64,000 bases of DNA, from contig CM034130.1 in assembly GCA_019914995.1 (NCBI GenBank), positions 9,052,001 through 9,116,000 of the forward strand, in the 5' to 3' direction. Source of the stretch: Acanthochlamys bracteata (taxonomy: Eukaryota; Streptophyta; Magnoliopsida; Pandanales; Velloziaceae). The notes under the pieces are model-generated. The model was not told the origin of the DNA and did no database searches. It was given only the letters and a program-made list of their open reading frames with translations. The position numbers and the translations under genes are program-made. This document shows, piece after piece, positions 11,159 through 23,535 of this stretch. The first letter of the stretch is position 1, and the number at the start of each line of letters is the position of its first letter.

Positions 11159-14100
11159 CTACATCCTAAAGACACCGTATTTGGTTTCTTCTGGAGTACT
11201 CTTAATAGAAGCTGACAAACAAAGGCCTAGCACTTTTCTAGTGTCTGCAGGGTCTATGATGCCATCATCCCATAGTCTTGCAGTAGAATAATACGGGCTG
11301 CCTTCCCTTTCATAAGCTTCGACAACCTTGGCCTTGAATGCTTCCTCCTCATCCTCAGTCCACTGCAAAATACATGGAAACTGCTCTTGGAACAAGCTTT
11401 TCATGAAGGCACGGATATGTCTGATTCACATTTGAATGCAATCCTAACTTGAATAAGATTTTCATAAGAAAAGTATTACCTTGATACCAAGCCTTTTCTT
11501 GTTGCTCCTTTCTATTTGTGCAAGGACTCCGGCAGCCTGAAAATGTAAGACCATGCTTATGAGGGTTGCATGCTTTAAATTTAGATCAATGAATCGATAA
11601 GGGGTAACATGTTTTTTTTTTTTCTGAAAGCACCAGATTAATGTATTTTTCTGTCCTTCTCTTTTGACTTTACATATACACAAATCTTGGTATGCCTTCC
11701 CATGCATAACACGTATTGAAAACACCACAATCCAAAATAATCCTACTACAAAGCAACGTTAAAATTTAGACTTAATGCAGTTTCCAAGTCACCTTTTTAT
11801 GATTGAAAAGTTAATATGTAAATATTACAGTGCAGTAAAAAGCCAACTAATTTTTTAAAAATGAAAATGAAATGAAACCTGAGTCGCTACTTGAGGAAAG
11901 AAACAAATAATCGAATGACCAATTTTAAAAATACAGCCCCAACAGTGATCACTCATATTTACCAAATCAATACACATAAAGCAAGATGAACCAACCTATT
12001 ACCCCAGCTAAATGGAGTTGACAGCTACATCTATCCAAACTCTAACATAAACAATATATTCAGTAAGGCTACAAACTTTATTTAGTGAACTAGTCCACAC
12101 AACTCATGAGCCTTTATCAAGAAATAGGATTAGTGATGCTTACCTGACTACCGCCCATCACGGATATTTTTGCTGTAGGCCAGAGAAACAAGAAATTAGG
12201 ACTGTATGCCCGTCCACACATACCATAGTTTCCAGCACCAAAGCTTCCACCAACAATGACAGTAATTTTGGGAACCTGAAAATTAATTAAGAAGAGGAAA
12301 ATGCAACAATAGATCATATTAACTGGATAGAGGCAGGGAACTATAAAGGAAACCATAAACACAATCCCAAGGGAGACAGTAGGTACAGGAAAAGGAGGAA
12401 GCATTATTATGCAGTAGATTGAGGAAGCCGTAAGAACATCTACAAGGGAATATAAAATAGGAATAACCTTCGAACATGCAACCGCCATGACCATTTTAGC
12501 TCCAGCCTTGGCAATACCGCTAGCCTCAGATCTAGATCCGACCTGAAATAAAGTGTTAAGTAACCATGAATACAAACTGAATATTTCCGAAAAGTTCAGA
12601 ATCTCTAATTAAAGAAACTGGGAAATAAGAATTAATTGCACTGTTTATTTTTAACTTTTAACAATAACCTAAATTATTTTGTGTTGCTGCTTCATAGATT
12701 GCACAGAGGTACATGAAGCATGTGAAAACCCTACAACATTAGAAACACATGTGAGGAATTTAAACGAGGCAACAGAAAGCCGAGCAAAAAAGTATCTAGA
12801 AATGATATATACTTCCATGACCCTTAAGTTACTACAGCTTGATCTTTGAGAATTACAATTGCAAATACAATTGTGATTAAAGTTTCAATGGGAGTGATGA
12901 TTTCTAACTGTTTAAGAAGTTTATAACATATTGCAACAGCACCTCACAATCATTCTCAACCATTTCAAATGTTGCAAACTTAGAGCAGAATTGCTTTCAG
13001 TAGGAAATGGGAAGAGAAGTAATTACAATGCAAAGACAAAATAACTTCATAACATTACTTCCATTTCTTTGAAAACCTACCATAAATCCAGTAATATTCT
13101 GAAGAAATATCAAAGGAATGTTCCGTTGTGCACATAACTCGATAAAATGTGCACCCTTCAGAGCGGATTCTGTAAATAATATCCCATTGTTTCCTATTAT
13201 CCCAACTGACTGTCCGAAGATCCTTGCAAAACCTGTCACAAGTGTCTGCAGTGTTGGGAACAATGAATCAGGATATTTGTCGTACATAAACAAGCAAATT
13301 GTAGATTAAGAAATTGGTAATTCACAAGCCCTTACAGTTCCATATAACTTTTTAAACTCATCGAATTCACTACCATCTATAATACGAGCAATTACTGATC
13401 GAACATCAAATGACTGCTTCTGGTCAGTTGGGGCAATGCCACGGAGTTCCTTTGCATCATACAATGGTTCTCTGTAGTCAGAAAAGTTGTTTGGAGAACG
13501 ATTTATAACTTTCCCTGCCATGTGCAGGTTCTTAACAATACTCCTCCCAATTTCCAAGCCATGAAGTTCATCTAAACCAAGCAGATTAGTGCAGATAAGA
13601 AGCCATACCACAGAAGTTACTATTGGTTTCTTTAAGATACATGAAACAATGTTTTGACTGATATTTCCTTTGATGGCCTTGTTAAAACTAGAAAGAAATG
13701 CCTTGCAAACATCACTGTAGCTTCTCCACTTAGTAAGGAGATGGTCTGCTTGTCATCATTTTGCTTAGATGAAAGCATAAATCATAACAGACAAATCATT
13801 GAGTTAAACAATCCCAATTATAAAGCGTATGTAAATACTCCTAGAATGCATTTGTTAAATTGTAGTCTAACAAAAGAATTTCAACTACATATTTGGACAC
13901 ACTATGTATTTGCTGCCACTTTTAACTATATCATTATTGCTCTAACTGTATGTAAAGCATATAAAATGTGGCTACTACAACTAGAATAACTCACAAATAC
14001 TTTTACAATCAAATTCCTCCAAAAAAGATTTGAGATAGGTTTCAAAGAAAGTGACTGTAACAAATCAACTACAGGGCTTCTTTAAAAATAAATCAGACTA

Positions 14101-16048
14101 TACCGCGAAGAATTTGAAATATTTCTAGAGCACTGATTAGGATGTAATGGTACCATTTGCAAAATGATCTGAAACTCCTGATACCCTACAATGCAATGAC
14201 GCACCCCCCAAATCCTCAGCGGATATTTCTTCTCCTGTAGCAGCCTATCAAAATTGCTGCTTTTCAGAATCTACCTATATTTTAAGAGGTAGCATTCTTA
14301 AAAAGTTACTGAACATATGATATTGGAAACTACTTAGACAAAAGATACTGAACATCCCTTTTCAAAATTGATACCTTCACAAGGGGGGGTCCAGCAAGGA
14401 ATATCGTGCCATTGCCTTTCACTATAACACTTTCATCAGCCATAGCAGGTATATAAGCACCACCAGCAGTGCAAGAACCTAATACCAAAGCAATCTGTGG
14501 AATTCCCTCTGCAGACATTGTTGCTTGGTTATAAAATATTCTACCAAAATTGTCTCGGTCTGGAAAGACATCAGCCTGCCTTGGAAGATTAGCACCTCCA
14601 CTGTCAACAAGATATATGCATGGTAACTTGCATTGAGCTGCAATTTCTTGTGCTCTTAAATGTTTCTTTACAGTTATAGGATAGTATGTCCCACCCTTCA
14701 CGGTGGGATCATTAGCAACAAAGATACAGAGTCTTCCATGCACCGGTCCTATTCCAGTAACAATTCCCCCAGATGGCAGTGACTCACTGTAGAGCTCATG
14801 ACCTGCAAGCTTCAAGATAAAGTTGCACTATTAGAAATAAGATGCGTAACTAAAGAAAGGGAGGTAGTATCATTCCACGAACAAGATTTTTTTAAACTAC
14901 AAGGCAGAAAAGCAAGTCATCCATAGAGAAAGTAAAAAGTTCAGCAAGAACACATAATAGTTGGTTGGGCTACATATTGTTGTTGTGAGAGCATCTGAAT
15001 AAACAGACATACCTAAATGAGAGCTTCTGAGGATCACCAATTTCTGAAACACCTAAGGAACTAGGGAAGTAATAGAGACCACATATCTTTGGGAAGACCT
15101 ACTAAAGCTACATTGATATTGACGAGCAAAGTGAGCAATGCTTAGCAGGGATTGAAATATGGTTATTGGATTGTCAAACCTAGAAAAACCATCATCCTAA
15201 TTAGTGACATCAGTAATCTTTTGCATCCCATCAAGTGTCCCGCTCCACAGAATGGCTGGTGCATCAATATTTTGAAGTAGATATTGTTATCATGATCTAG
15301 ATCAAAGAGGACGCTGGGTGGGGCATGTGATATTTCTTGGGTTCAATATGTATTGGATTCTCTCAAACTAATTCCAACTTTTAAGCATAAATTTTAAACC
15401 AAATAAATAAATAACAAATCATATAAACATGCCTATACCCAAATTATTTATGGCTGCAACCTTTGAATATTACATACTAGAATTTGCAGTTGTTAGAACT
15501 CTAGTTGGCTTCCTTTGCTAACACATAGGGAAGTGCTTCAATGTACCATGATGAAAGAATCGCAACAACGCACCGGAAAAAGGAAAAATATGGAAACACC
15601 AAGGACCATAAATTTAAACCTCCAAACCTGAGACAGCTCAAGGAAGGACGATTCAGGATCAATCAGCCTATTGATCCGCTCCCTTGGCAAAAGCTTGCCT
15701 CGGCTCTGGCTCCTTTGTACTGCCTCCGCACCACCACCACCAAGTACCTAAATAAAAGAAGCAACAACAAAAATCCAACATTTCCAATTAGCAAAAGTAA
15801 AGCAAAAGCAATCTCCGAAGGCATATGAGAAGTGTGATTTGATCACGGCTGATGGTTACAACCTTCTGGATGGTGTATTGAAGATGAGACACGAGATCAT
15901 GAGCGGCAACAGCATTACGACAAAAATCTTCAGAATTCGTATCAATGCCGCCGGGAAGAATAGCAGTGCTGAGCACCGCTGTCGATGCCGGTGATGCAGC
16001 AGCGGGTGAGCAGGATCGCCATGATCGTGTAGAGAGAAATCTAAGCAT
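11159..16048 (-). CDS. MCCB: 3-methylcrotonyl-CoA carboxylase beta subunit, mitochondrial
   Basis: Ten exons on the minus strand close in phase: 16048-15863, 15747-15628, 14809-14375, 14244-14154, 13571-13336, 13245-13081, 12542-12468, 12275-12144, 11536-11480, 11362-11159, giving 566 residues, close to the family size. The protein is the non-biotinylated carboxyltransferase subunit of methylcrotonoyl-CoA carboxylase (MCC). It moves CO2 from biotin on the alpha subunit to 3-methylcrotonyl-CoA in leucine breakdown in the mitochondrial matrix. Residues 1-30 are rich in Arg, Ser and Ala, like a mitochondrial targeting peptide. Visible carboxyltransferase signatures are [61 protein letters not shown] and [11 protein letters not shown]. 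The C-terminus [14 protein letters not shown]...GVFRM is typical. All splice sites are GT-AG. No defect seen. Confidence 0.97.
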
Positions 16049-17574
16049 TGATCTCTTGCCGGAAATTGGAATTGGGTGAATTTATACTCCGGTGGAGAGA
16101 GTGTTACGTAGTCGTATTGAAAATTGAATTTGTTATAATTGTTCTTAGCTGCGTGCGGAAAGGAGCGAGTGAGTGAAGTTGTGGATTGATTGGTGAGTGG
16201 TCAGTGACGAAGAAAGCAAGCAACGTGTCTTGAAAATTAATAAAAGATGAGCTAACTGAAAAAAAAAAAGACTATTATCTTCTTTAAAAAAAATTAATCA
16301 GAAACAAAAAAAGAAATAATCAACACTCAAACAGCAACTGTTTTTTTGGATAAAATCAAAAAACTCAAACTGCATTCTTTTCATCTTTTGTTTCATCTAA
16401 AAAAGAATCTAAAAAGAATCTGGTTCCGGTCCGGATCCATTCGTCAAATAAATAAACAAAATTCTAAGTCTGGTTCAGGTCCGGACCCTTTCAGGAAATT
16501 TGGGTCTGAAGAGTCTGAACTGCCTCAAAGTCTAAAACCAATCGAGTCTGAATAGTCTGGTTCAGATGGTCGTTAAGTTTTGAGTTCTCTACAAACTGCT
16601 GCTTCTCTTCAACATCATGAATGCTTAATCTCTTCTTCTAAGTCTGGATCTGGACATTTGGAACCTGGTTTGTTTCTCTTTTTTCCCAGTTTTGAATCTA
16701 GATCGCTTATTGTTTTGTTCTGTGGATTTGTCAAATTAAGATCAACTTCGTAGTTTCGTGTTTTCGCCCTTTTTTGTTATTGTCGATCAATTTCCTGCTG
16801 TTGTTATATTAACTCATTGTGCATGGAGATGGTTGCTGACCTTATTTCAATTCATAGTTTTATCAATATTTTTCGTTCTATAACTTGTGAAAGTGTTCTA
16901 ACTTCTAAGCTCTATGGTTAGGTGTTTTCGGGTTTCGAGTCTCTTGGATTTGTCAATGTTCGTGTTTGTGTATATAGCTCTTTGTTCGTGGAGATGGTTG
17001 ATACTTGTTAAAAATGTGTTAGTTAAGAGTTTAAATATAAATCCTAGTGCTACTAAAAGAACATCCATATAAGTCATACAGTTGGGTAAACTTCAAAAAT
17101 AAATCCTAGTGCTACTAAAAGAACACCCATATATGTCATGCAGTTGGGTAAGTAGAAGAAAAATGGGTGAATCGTATATACTCTAGTTAGATTATATTTG
17201 AGTTGCTGGGTGTTGAGCTCACCATGCTCTGGTAGTTGCATTCGCTGGCTTTTGTCCTAGGCAGGAGATGTGTTTCCTCAAATGATTACCTACTAAGATT
17301 TAAGTGCTTTTAACATATCTCTAGCTCATTATCATTTAAGTTCATTTTGATGGTCTTTCTTTATCGCCGGTAACTCATTTGATTATATGGATGTTTTTCT
17401 TCAATGTCTTTGATGTTTTTTTGAATACTGAAGAGTATTATCAACTAAATTTCTCTTACTGGGTTCATGACTTAAGGATTGACTTAATTGTAAGATTTCT
17501 CAGTATCAAGGAGAAACATTGTAATTATCAAAAGTTTTCAAGATTGGATCTCTGTTGGCTGGTGAAGTCATCCA
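16049..17574. other. Divergent intergenic region, MCCB and rhomboid-like gene
   Basis: The promoter and 5' UTR of MCCB lead leftward and those of the rhomboid-like gene lead rightward. 16400-16560 repeats TCTGGTTC[CA]GGTCCGGA twice. T-rich DNA with several possible donor sites from about 16600 on suggests a 5' UTR intron for the rightward gene. The 17037-17151 tandem repeat is listed separately. No further gene is seen. Confidence 0.45.
17037..17151. repeat. Two-copy tandem repeat, 62-bp period
   Basis: The word starting ATAAATCCTAGTGCTACTAA at 17037 recurs at 17099. The copies are about 53 bases long with three differences, so the duplication is fairly recent. It lies in the presumed 5' leader or promoter of the rhomboid-like gene. 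Confidence 0.9.
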
Positions 17575-20500
17575 ATGCCGGTAAGTAGATCATGTCTGAA
17601 TTTTGCAGAAATTTGTTCTCCTTTGTGTAGCTAGTTTGCTGTGTTGTATCCTGACAATAAGTGGTACTATTCAAAGAAATCTCTCTATTGTTTGGATGGG
17701 AGGATACTTCTCCAGCGAACAATGATGCTATTGTATCTGCCTATTTGTTTCATTCTTGTTATGTCTCCCTTACTGTAAATGGCTCCTAATACTTTTGCCT
17801 TTTGTTTCTAATTTTTGTTTATAGTATTGCATATTTTTGTATCAGTTGCCTGGAATTCTTGTTCTCCTTTACTTTGCTTCTGAATTTCTTGCGTGGCTCT
17901 ATCTGTTAACAGTTCTGTTATTTGCTGTTGTTTCCCGCACTCATGCATATTCCTGTATTCTTTTTCTTCTCTGCATTGAGGTTTGCCTATCTTTTTTCTT
18001 GGCCGTAAGAGGACATAAATTAAGGCTGCTAGACAGCTGTAATGGAGCTTGAAAGTTACACTTGAACTTAAGTCGTGTTTAATGTCACCGAACTCCACTT
18101 CCTCCCTCTAGATTTTGAGTGTGGATCACTTCACATGTTTCAATTGCCACTCTGAAATTTACTTTCACTTCCACATGAATTCCACTTGCATCAAAACTCT
18201 ATTCTAAACTCCACTTCACGCGTTTTAGTTACCACTTCAACTCTACTTCCACCGAACTTCACTTCTGATCAAACTCCAGTTTTACGAAAGTCACTTTTGC
18301 AAAGTCACTTTCAGGCAATTAAAACACGCCCGTAGCTTCTTTGTTAGTCTTGCAAACTCTCAAAGAAACATGTGAGCCATTACTGCATGAGTAAATTTTA
18401 CGTTGGCTTTTGCGAACTTGTCTGTTGATCGTGTTATCATTTAGTCAAACTTTAACTGGCTTGTAGTTAGAGCTCGAAGTCGGTTGGCTTACAAATCAAA
18501 CCTAGCTGTCATTTTACAATCTGCTGTTGGAATCTTTTTTCCTTAATACTCCCACTTAGCCTAATAAATTTCTCCACAAACAATTTTGCATCTTAAACTT
18601 TAAATAGTTTCAGTTTAAACGTTCATACTTCCAGAGTTGTGATAGATTCAAATTTTTACGATGCTTGTACAGCTACATGTAACTTCCTTCAATCTGCTGT
18701 TCACTTTGTAGGACGGCAGCTCATTCTCTGGTTTCACCAGATTGTGCAAAGGCCTCTTGGTAGTACTTGTTGGTGGATATGCCTTGGTCCAGATACTCCC
18801 CCCTGCTACCACTTTTCTAGCACTTATTCCTGCAAGGTATGGTGGATCATTCAAAAGACAAGTAAAAACCCATGTATCTTTGCTACTGCATGGCTGCTTG
18901 TCTTTTTAAGTCCATTGTTGGCCTATATGTTTGTATTAATTTAAAGTTGCCGAACATGAGTTATATATTGCTAATCGCACCATGGAGCAGTAAACCGTGA
19001 TTAGTAATACGAGACGAAAGGGTGGTATATATTTCGAGAATGATGCTAGCATGTTGACATGTAATCTGCTAATAAGATGACAAGTGATCACGTGTTGAGT
19101 AGATTGTGCAATTTTTTGAAGAATAAATAGTTAGTCTAGATATACTGGTGAATGTGGCTGTCCAAATGATCGACCATTAACGGAAGTTAATGAAACTTGA
19201 CCTTTTGCCAGTCTGTGATGATTTGCTTGTGTACTGTGCATTTCCATACAACAAAAAGTAGAAAGGGGGTCAGTCCTATACTAGAACCCGGCATTTAAGC
19301 AAACAAATAACTTTGAGGTAGTCCATCGTGAAAAAGCTGGTAGAGCACTACCATTGCTCAAAATACGTAGTGGATGTCCTTACAAAACCTTTCAACACAA
19401 GGTGCAGTGGAATGTACCCTGGCGTAATGGTACATTCTGGTCGATATGGAATTAAGATCAATCAATCGACATATGAGGTCAATTAATCATCTCACTGAGA
19501 TTGATCTCCAGTAGTGCACAATGAGATCCTAGCATCCATGTTACCTTTCTTACATAGTGGACCAATTGTCGTTGTTTCCAACTAATTAATCTTTGACGGG
19601 CTACTTCAATAATGCGTCAACATCATGGTCATGCTGCTTCACATTACTTCAAACTGTATGCCCATGTCTTACGCTTTGTCCGCTTGCAGCATATGTTGCA
19701 TTGTGCATACTTATAAAATCTTTTGAGCACAAGTCTTATTACGTCTTGTTAGTTACTAATGCATTTGTTGTTATAGGACAATCCCATTTGCATGGAACCT
19801 TATTACTTCTGGATACATCGAGCAATCAATCCCTGGGGTAAGAAGAGATTCCCAGAGATTTGAATGTTTCTTGTGCAAGTTTAGTTGCTTTATGTTTCAT
19901 TCCCTTTGACAGATTAATATCTGGCCATCAACTCTGAGACCTAACCGAATTGATATTTGATTTTATGTGCTTGTGTGGCAAAGTAGACTTTCCAAATCAG
20001 AGGCCATCTGTGGAATGTGATGTTGTTAGAGGGCAACTTTCAAAGAATACTTTTCAGAGTTTTTATTGGAAACAGAAATATCTATTCTGCATATGGATTA
20101 TTTCTTCAGGCAATGTTCTTGTTTATAAGTTCTCTTTTTGCCTATCTTGGGCAAGATCCCAATCATCTTTTGACTAAATCTATAGTATATTTGCATTCCA
20201 ATTTTCTCTGTGAAATATGTATTTATTTGACTCTTATTTAGACATTGCCCAGCAATTATTTCCTGCACGCATCAAATTTTTCTCATGACTCCTAACCAAT
20301 ATTCTTTCATTTTCCTTCATGAATCTTTTATCTCCATCTTTAATTACAGTTTGCGATACTCGTCTGCAGGTCATTATCAGCATCGTTGGTCTTCTGTTCC
20401 TTGGGAAGTTACTTGAACCACTATGGGGCTCAAGAGAATTCTTGAAGTTCATTTTTCTGGTGAACTTCTTTATATCAATATGCGTCTTTGTTACCGCTAT

Positions 20501-22622
20501 TTTCTTATACTACGTAACAAGGCAGGAAACTTACCTGTAAGTACTTAATGCTTTTCAATTCGAAGCATGATCATATATAATAAATCCTGCAGCGGTAGTT
20601 TATCCTATATTATATGATTCTCTCAAATCCTGTTTCGTTGCCTATTTATTCGTTTAACTTTCTGAATGGGGCTTGTTTACCTTGTGATCTCTCACTTCCA
20701 GATGTAGGTTGAAAGTTCCTGATTGAGGAGCAGTAACCTGCTTCTAACTTTCAGGATCAACCTTTAATCATTTTAGAAGTTGACTTTTGGTTGAAATAGA
20801 GTGATGTGGCAAGAGTTTTGGAAGCTGTTGTGGAACTTATTGGATGCATTTATCCACGTGTATAATTTAGATAGGCCATGAAAACTGGATGTTTTTGTTT
20901 GGCACAAAGTTGTCATAGTTAAAGATAAAAGGTTAATGGTTACATGTGCTTGGCTTTAACATTGTATTGCTCATGTTGGCACTTGTGCCTAGACCAATAC
21001 CCAGCAAATACAACAACTACTTAGCCTTATCCCACCAAGTGGGGTTGGCTAATACCCTGCAAATAGATAAGCAAAAATGTTCTGGTTGTTTTGATGGCTT
21101 TTATAATGGGAGTGCAAAACAGGTTCTCATAAAATGGAAAATCTGAAAGGATCTTTTTATGTAGCAAGACGTATGGCTGCTGGACTTAATTGAATATTGG
21201 AGCAATATAAAGGCAGCAACTGAATTACTTCCCAACTGTTGTATTATGTGGAGTTCATTTCTTTGTTTTTCTTTCCTTTTTTTCCCCCATCCAATCTCAG
21301 AATCTTTATGTAGGCTGCTTGTAAGTTTCTTTGCTATGTTACATCGTAGGTATTCCATTAGGTATAGTTCCTGTATTCACTCTTTTTGTTCTCTTATGTT
21401 TGCAGTTACACACCTTTTAGTGGATTCCATGGAGTTCTTGCAGGGTTCCTCGTAGGAATTAAACAAATAATGCCAAATCAGGCAATGGGTCTTTTAAAAG
21501 TTAAACCAAAGGTACTATTTTATAGTCATTACTTCCAATTTTGTTTAGCTCAGGATGTTAGAGTTATAACACCTAGTTTGCTTCTTTCCCAGTGGGTGCC
21601 ATCTCTTGTTGCATTGGTCTCTATAGCTGTAAGCTTTTTTACAACTGACGCGGTATCCTACCTTCCAACTCTTCTATTTGGCATCTATATTGGTTGGATA
21701 TACCTGCGGTATTTCCAAAAGAGTCCAGACACAAGCCTTAAGGGAGATCCAAGTGAAGAATTTTCCTTTGCAAGTTTCTTCCCTGAATTTTTGCTGTGAT
21801 CGTTTTTTTCTTTAGATAAAGTATTTTTTGATGTTTGGCAAATGACTAGTATTTATTTGGTTTCTCCCTACCGATACTTGCAGTCCCGTAATTGACCTTA
21901 TTGCTTCCTTATTACATCGTCTTCTTTGTGGACGAGCTGAAACATCTACTGAAACGAGAGGCTATACACTGGGGGAAGCTCCTTTGCCTGGCTCAGATCC
22001 TATTGAGGCATCAAGAAGAAGGTATGTTTCCCCTTTCGAAAATGATTATTCTATAGTTTTTCTCAGCCCATTTTGAATGGGTTTCAATGTATAGAATCAT
22101 ATCTTTTACAAAACATAGATAATGAAAATATCCTCCAGAAATACTCTTGTTGGATACTATTATTGCTGTACTGCTCCGTGCATGAGAAGCATTTAAGTTT
22201 TGCAGTTCAAAGGACCTAGGCTATCAGGACAGAGTAATCAAACTGAGGCCTTCGAGCAATCATAGAGTATTGGATATTATAGGTTTTTGTTTCAATTGCA
22301 ACAGTAAATCTCCGGAAGATATAACCTTTATAAGAAACAAGCAGATATGGTTCAGTTGATGATATTACTATTTAGATACCATGACTTTTATCATCATTAT
22401 GACTTTTAGCTTCTGCCGGTAGCTGTCTTCATTAAAAACTGTCGGTTTCTAAGGTAACTGTTATTATCTGTTTATCATGATCCTTTTAACATTATGTTTC
22501 TGCCCTTGCCTATGTGCAGAGAGCGAGGGGCAAGAGCACTTGAACAGAGATTAGCTACTGAACAGTTGGCTGCTGGGAACACAGAAGGCACTTTACACGA
22601 AGATGCTTCAGAAAATGTATGA
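17575..22622 (+). CDS. Rhomboid-like TMEM115-family membrane protein
   Basis: Certain exons: 18712-18836, 19777-19837, 20370-20536, 21406-21511, 21593-21795, 21884-22021 and 22520-22622 (TGA at 22620). An in-frame TAG directly before 18712 means the start is in an earlier exon; the best candidate is a two-codon exon ATG CCG at 17575-17580 followed by GTAAGT, which fits the phase and gives 302 residues. Several hydrophobic spans are visible (LLVVLVGGYALVQIL, VIISIVGLLFLGKL, FIFLVNFFISICVF, VPSLVALVSIAVSFF, LLFGIYIGWIYL), with the TMEM115 motifs IPFAWNLITSGYIE, GKLLEPLWGS and YTPFSGFHGVLAGFLVG. The C-terminus is charged and cytosolic in type. Relatives are Golgi-resident members of the rhomboid superfamily; I see no Ser-His protease dyad (GxSG is absent), so it is probably a pseudoprotease. 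Start exon confidence is only about 0.5. Confidence 0.9.
18062..18335. repeat. Dispersed repeat of iterated ACTCCACTT-like words, copy 1
   Basis: The segment opens near CGTGTTTAATGTCACCGAAC and closes near CAATTAAAACACGCCCG, so CGTGTTTAAT and ATTAAAACACG may be inverted ends. In between, short words such as AACTCCACTT, CACTTCCA and TCACTTTC recur many times. Related copies lie at 29018-29241, 30375-30495 and 63310-63556. It falls in the intron upstream of exon 18712. Confidence 0.6.
21012..21043. repeat. Fragment resembling a common plant dispersed repeat
   Basis: AACAACTACTTAGCCTTATC is followed by CCACCAAGTGGGGTTGGCTA, close to a motif that I recall recurring near the tails of dispersed plant elements. 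It contains an inverted repeat (CCCACCAAGTGGGG). It lies in an intron of the rhomboid-like gene. Class not determined. Confidence 0.4.
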
Positions 22623-23535
22623 ATGAGCTTCTGCAGAAGAACCTTGACTAGCTAAGTAGGAAGTTCCACAAACCATACACTTCCAGACTGATCCCTTCGA
22701 AGCAGACATATTTCTCAACTAAGTTTTCCTATTACTACACATATAGTAACTTAAACAACCTTTGTAAGTGAATCTTGCATGTATTTTCATTCTTTTGGTT
22801 AGCAAGGGCTGCCGGGATTTTAATGTTGTTTGCCTGAAGCAAGTCTTTTTGTTCTGAACTTATGAAGTATGAAGAGAGAATCCGCAAGGGCATTTGGCAA
22901 GTTTGCAATATATCCAATTCCTTTGACAAAGGTCACATTATCGAAGCAAATACTATAGAGGGAAAAGAAAAACTAACTACAGAGGTAGCTAATTGAAGCA
23001 AACATCATGTTTAGGTAAAATAGGTTCACTGGAATGTTTTTTCGATTCAGTTTATTTTTGACATATTTGGAAGTGTTTATGCAAAGATGAGTTTTTTTTA
23101 AAATAAAAAATATTTTAGACATTTAAAAAATAAATTTTATTTATTATTAAAAATAATATAAAGAAATAATAATAATATTTTTTAACTTTTTAGAAATTTT
23201 TGATAAAATATTGAAGAAAAATTTATTTAAATGTGAATTAAAAATTAGAATGAAAATGAATAAAATCACTTCCAAAGTCCAAACACCACCTTAGTAATAT
23301 ATTTGCAACATTGGATTACTGGTTTATAATATTGGTAAAGTTATGGTATAATGTTTTCCAGTTTACCAATTAATACAGCATTTGCGAAATCGGGAGAAAA
23401 TCACTAAACTAGAGGGACCAAATTCAAAAACAGCACAGGAAGTGTTTTTAATTTCTGCTAACACTACAGTTCCGGTCCTTCCGGATAGAGTAGAGCTAAG
23501 CGTGCTGCTCTCTTAGAACAACAAATTAATTAAGA
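22623..23535. other. Short intergenic region, rhomboid-like to DJ1C-like gene
   Basis: The left part is the 3' UTR of the rhomboid-like gene and the right part the promoter of the DJ1C-like gene. About 23071-23290 is a probable A+T-rich MITE: it starts AAGTGTTTATGC and ends GTCCAAACACCACC, whose inverse begins GGTGGTGTTTGGAC. No clear target duplication was found. No gene seen. Confidence 0.45.

Noticed and set aside
16080..16087. GTATAAAT on the minus strand before MCCB
   Set aside because: Only about 31-38 bases from the ATG, leaving no room for a 5' UTR; probably not the working TATA box.
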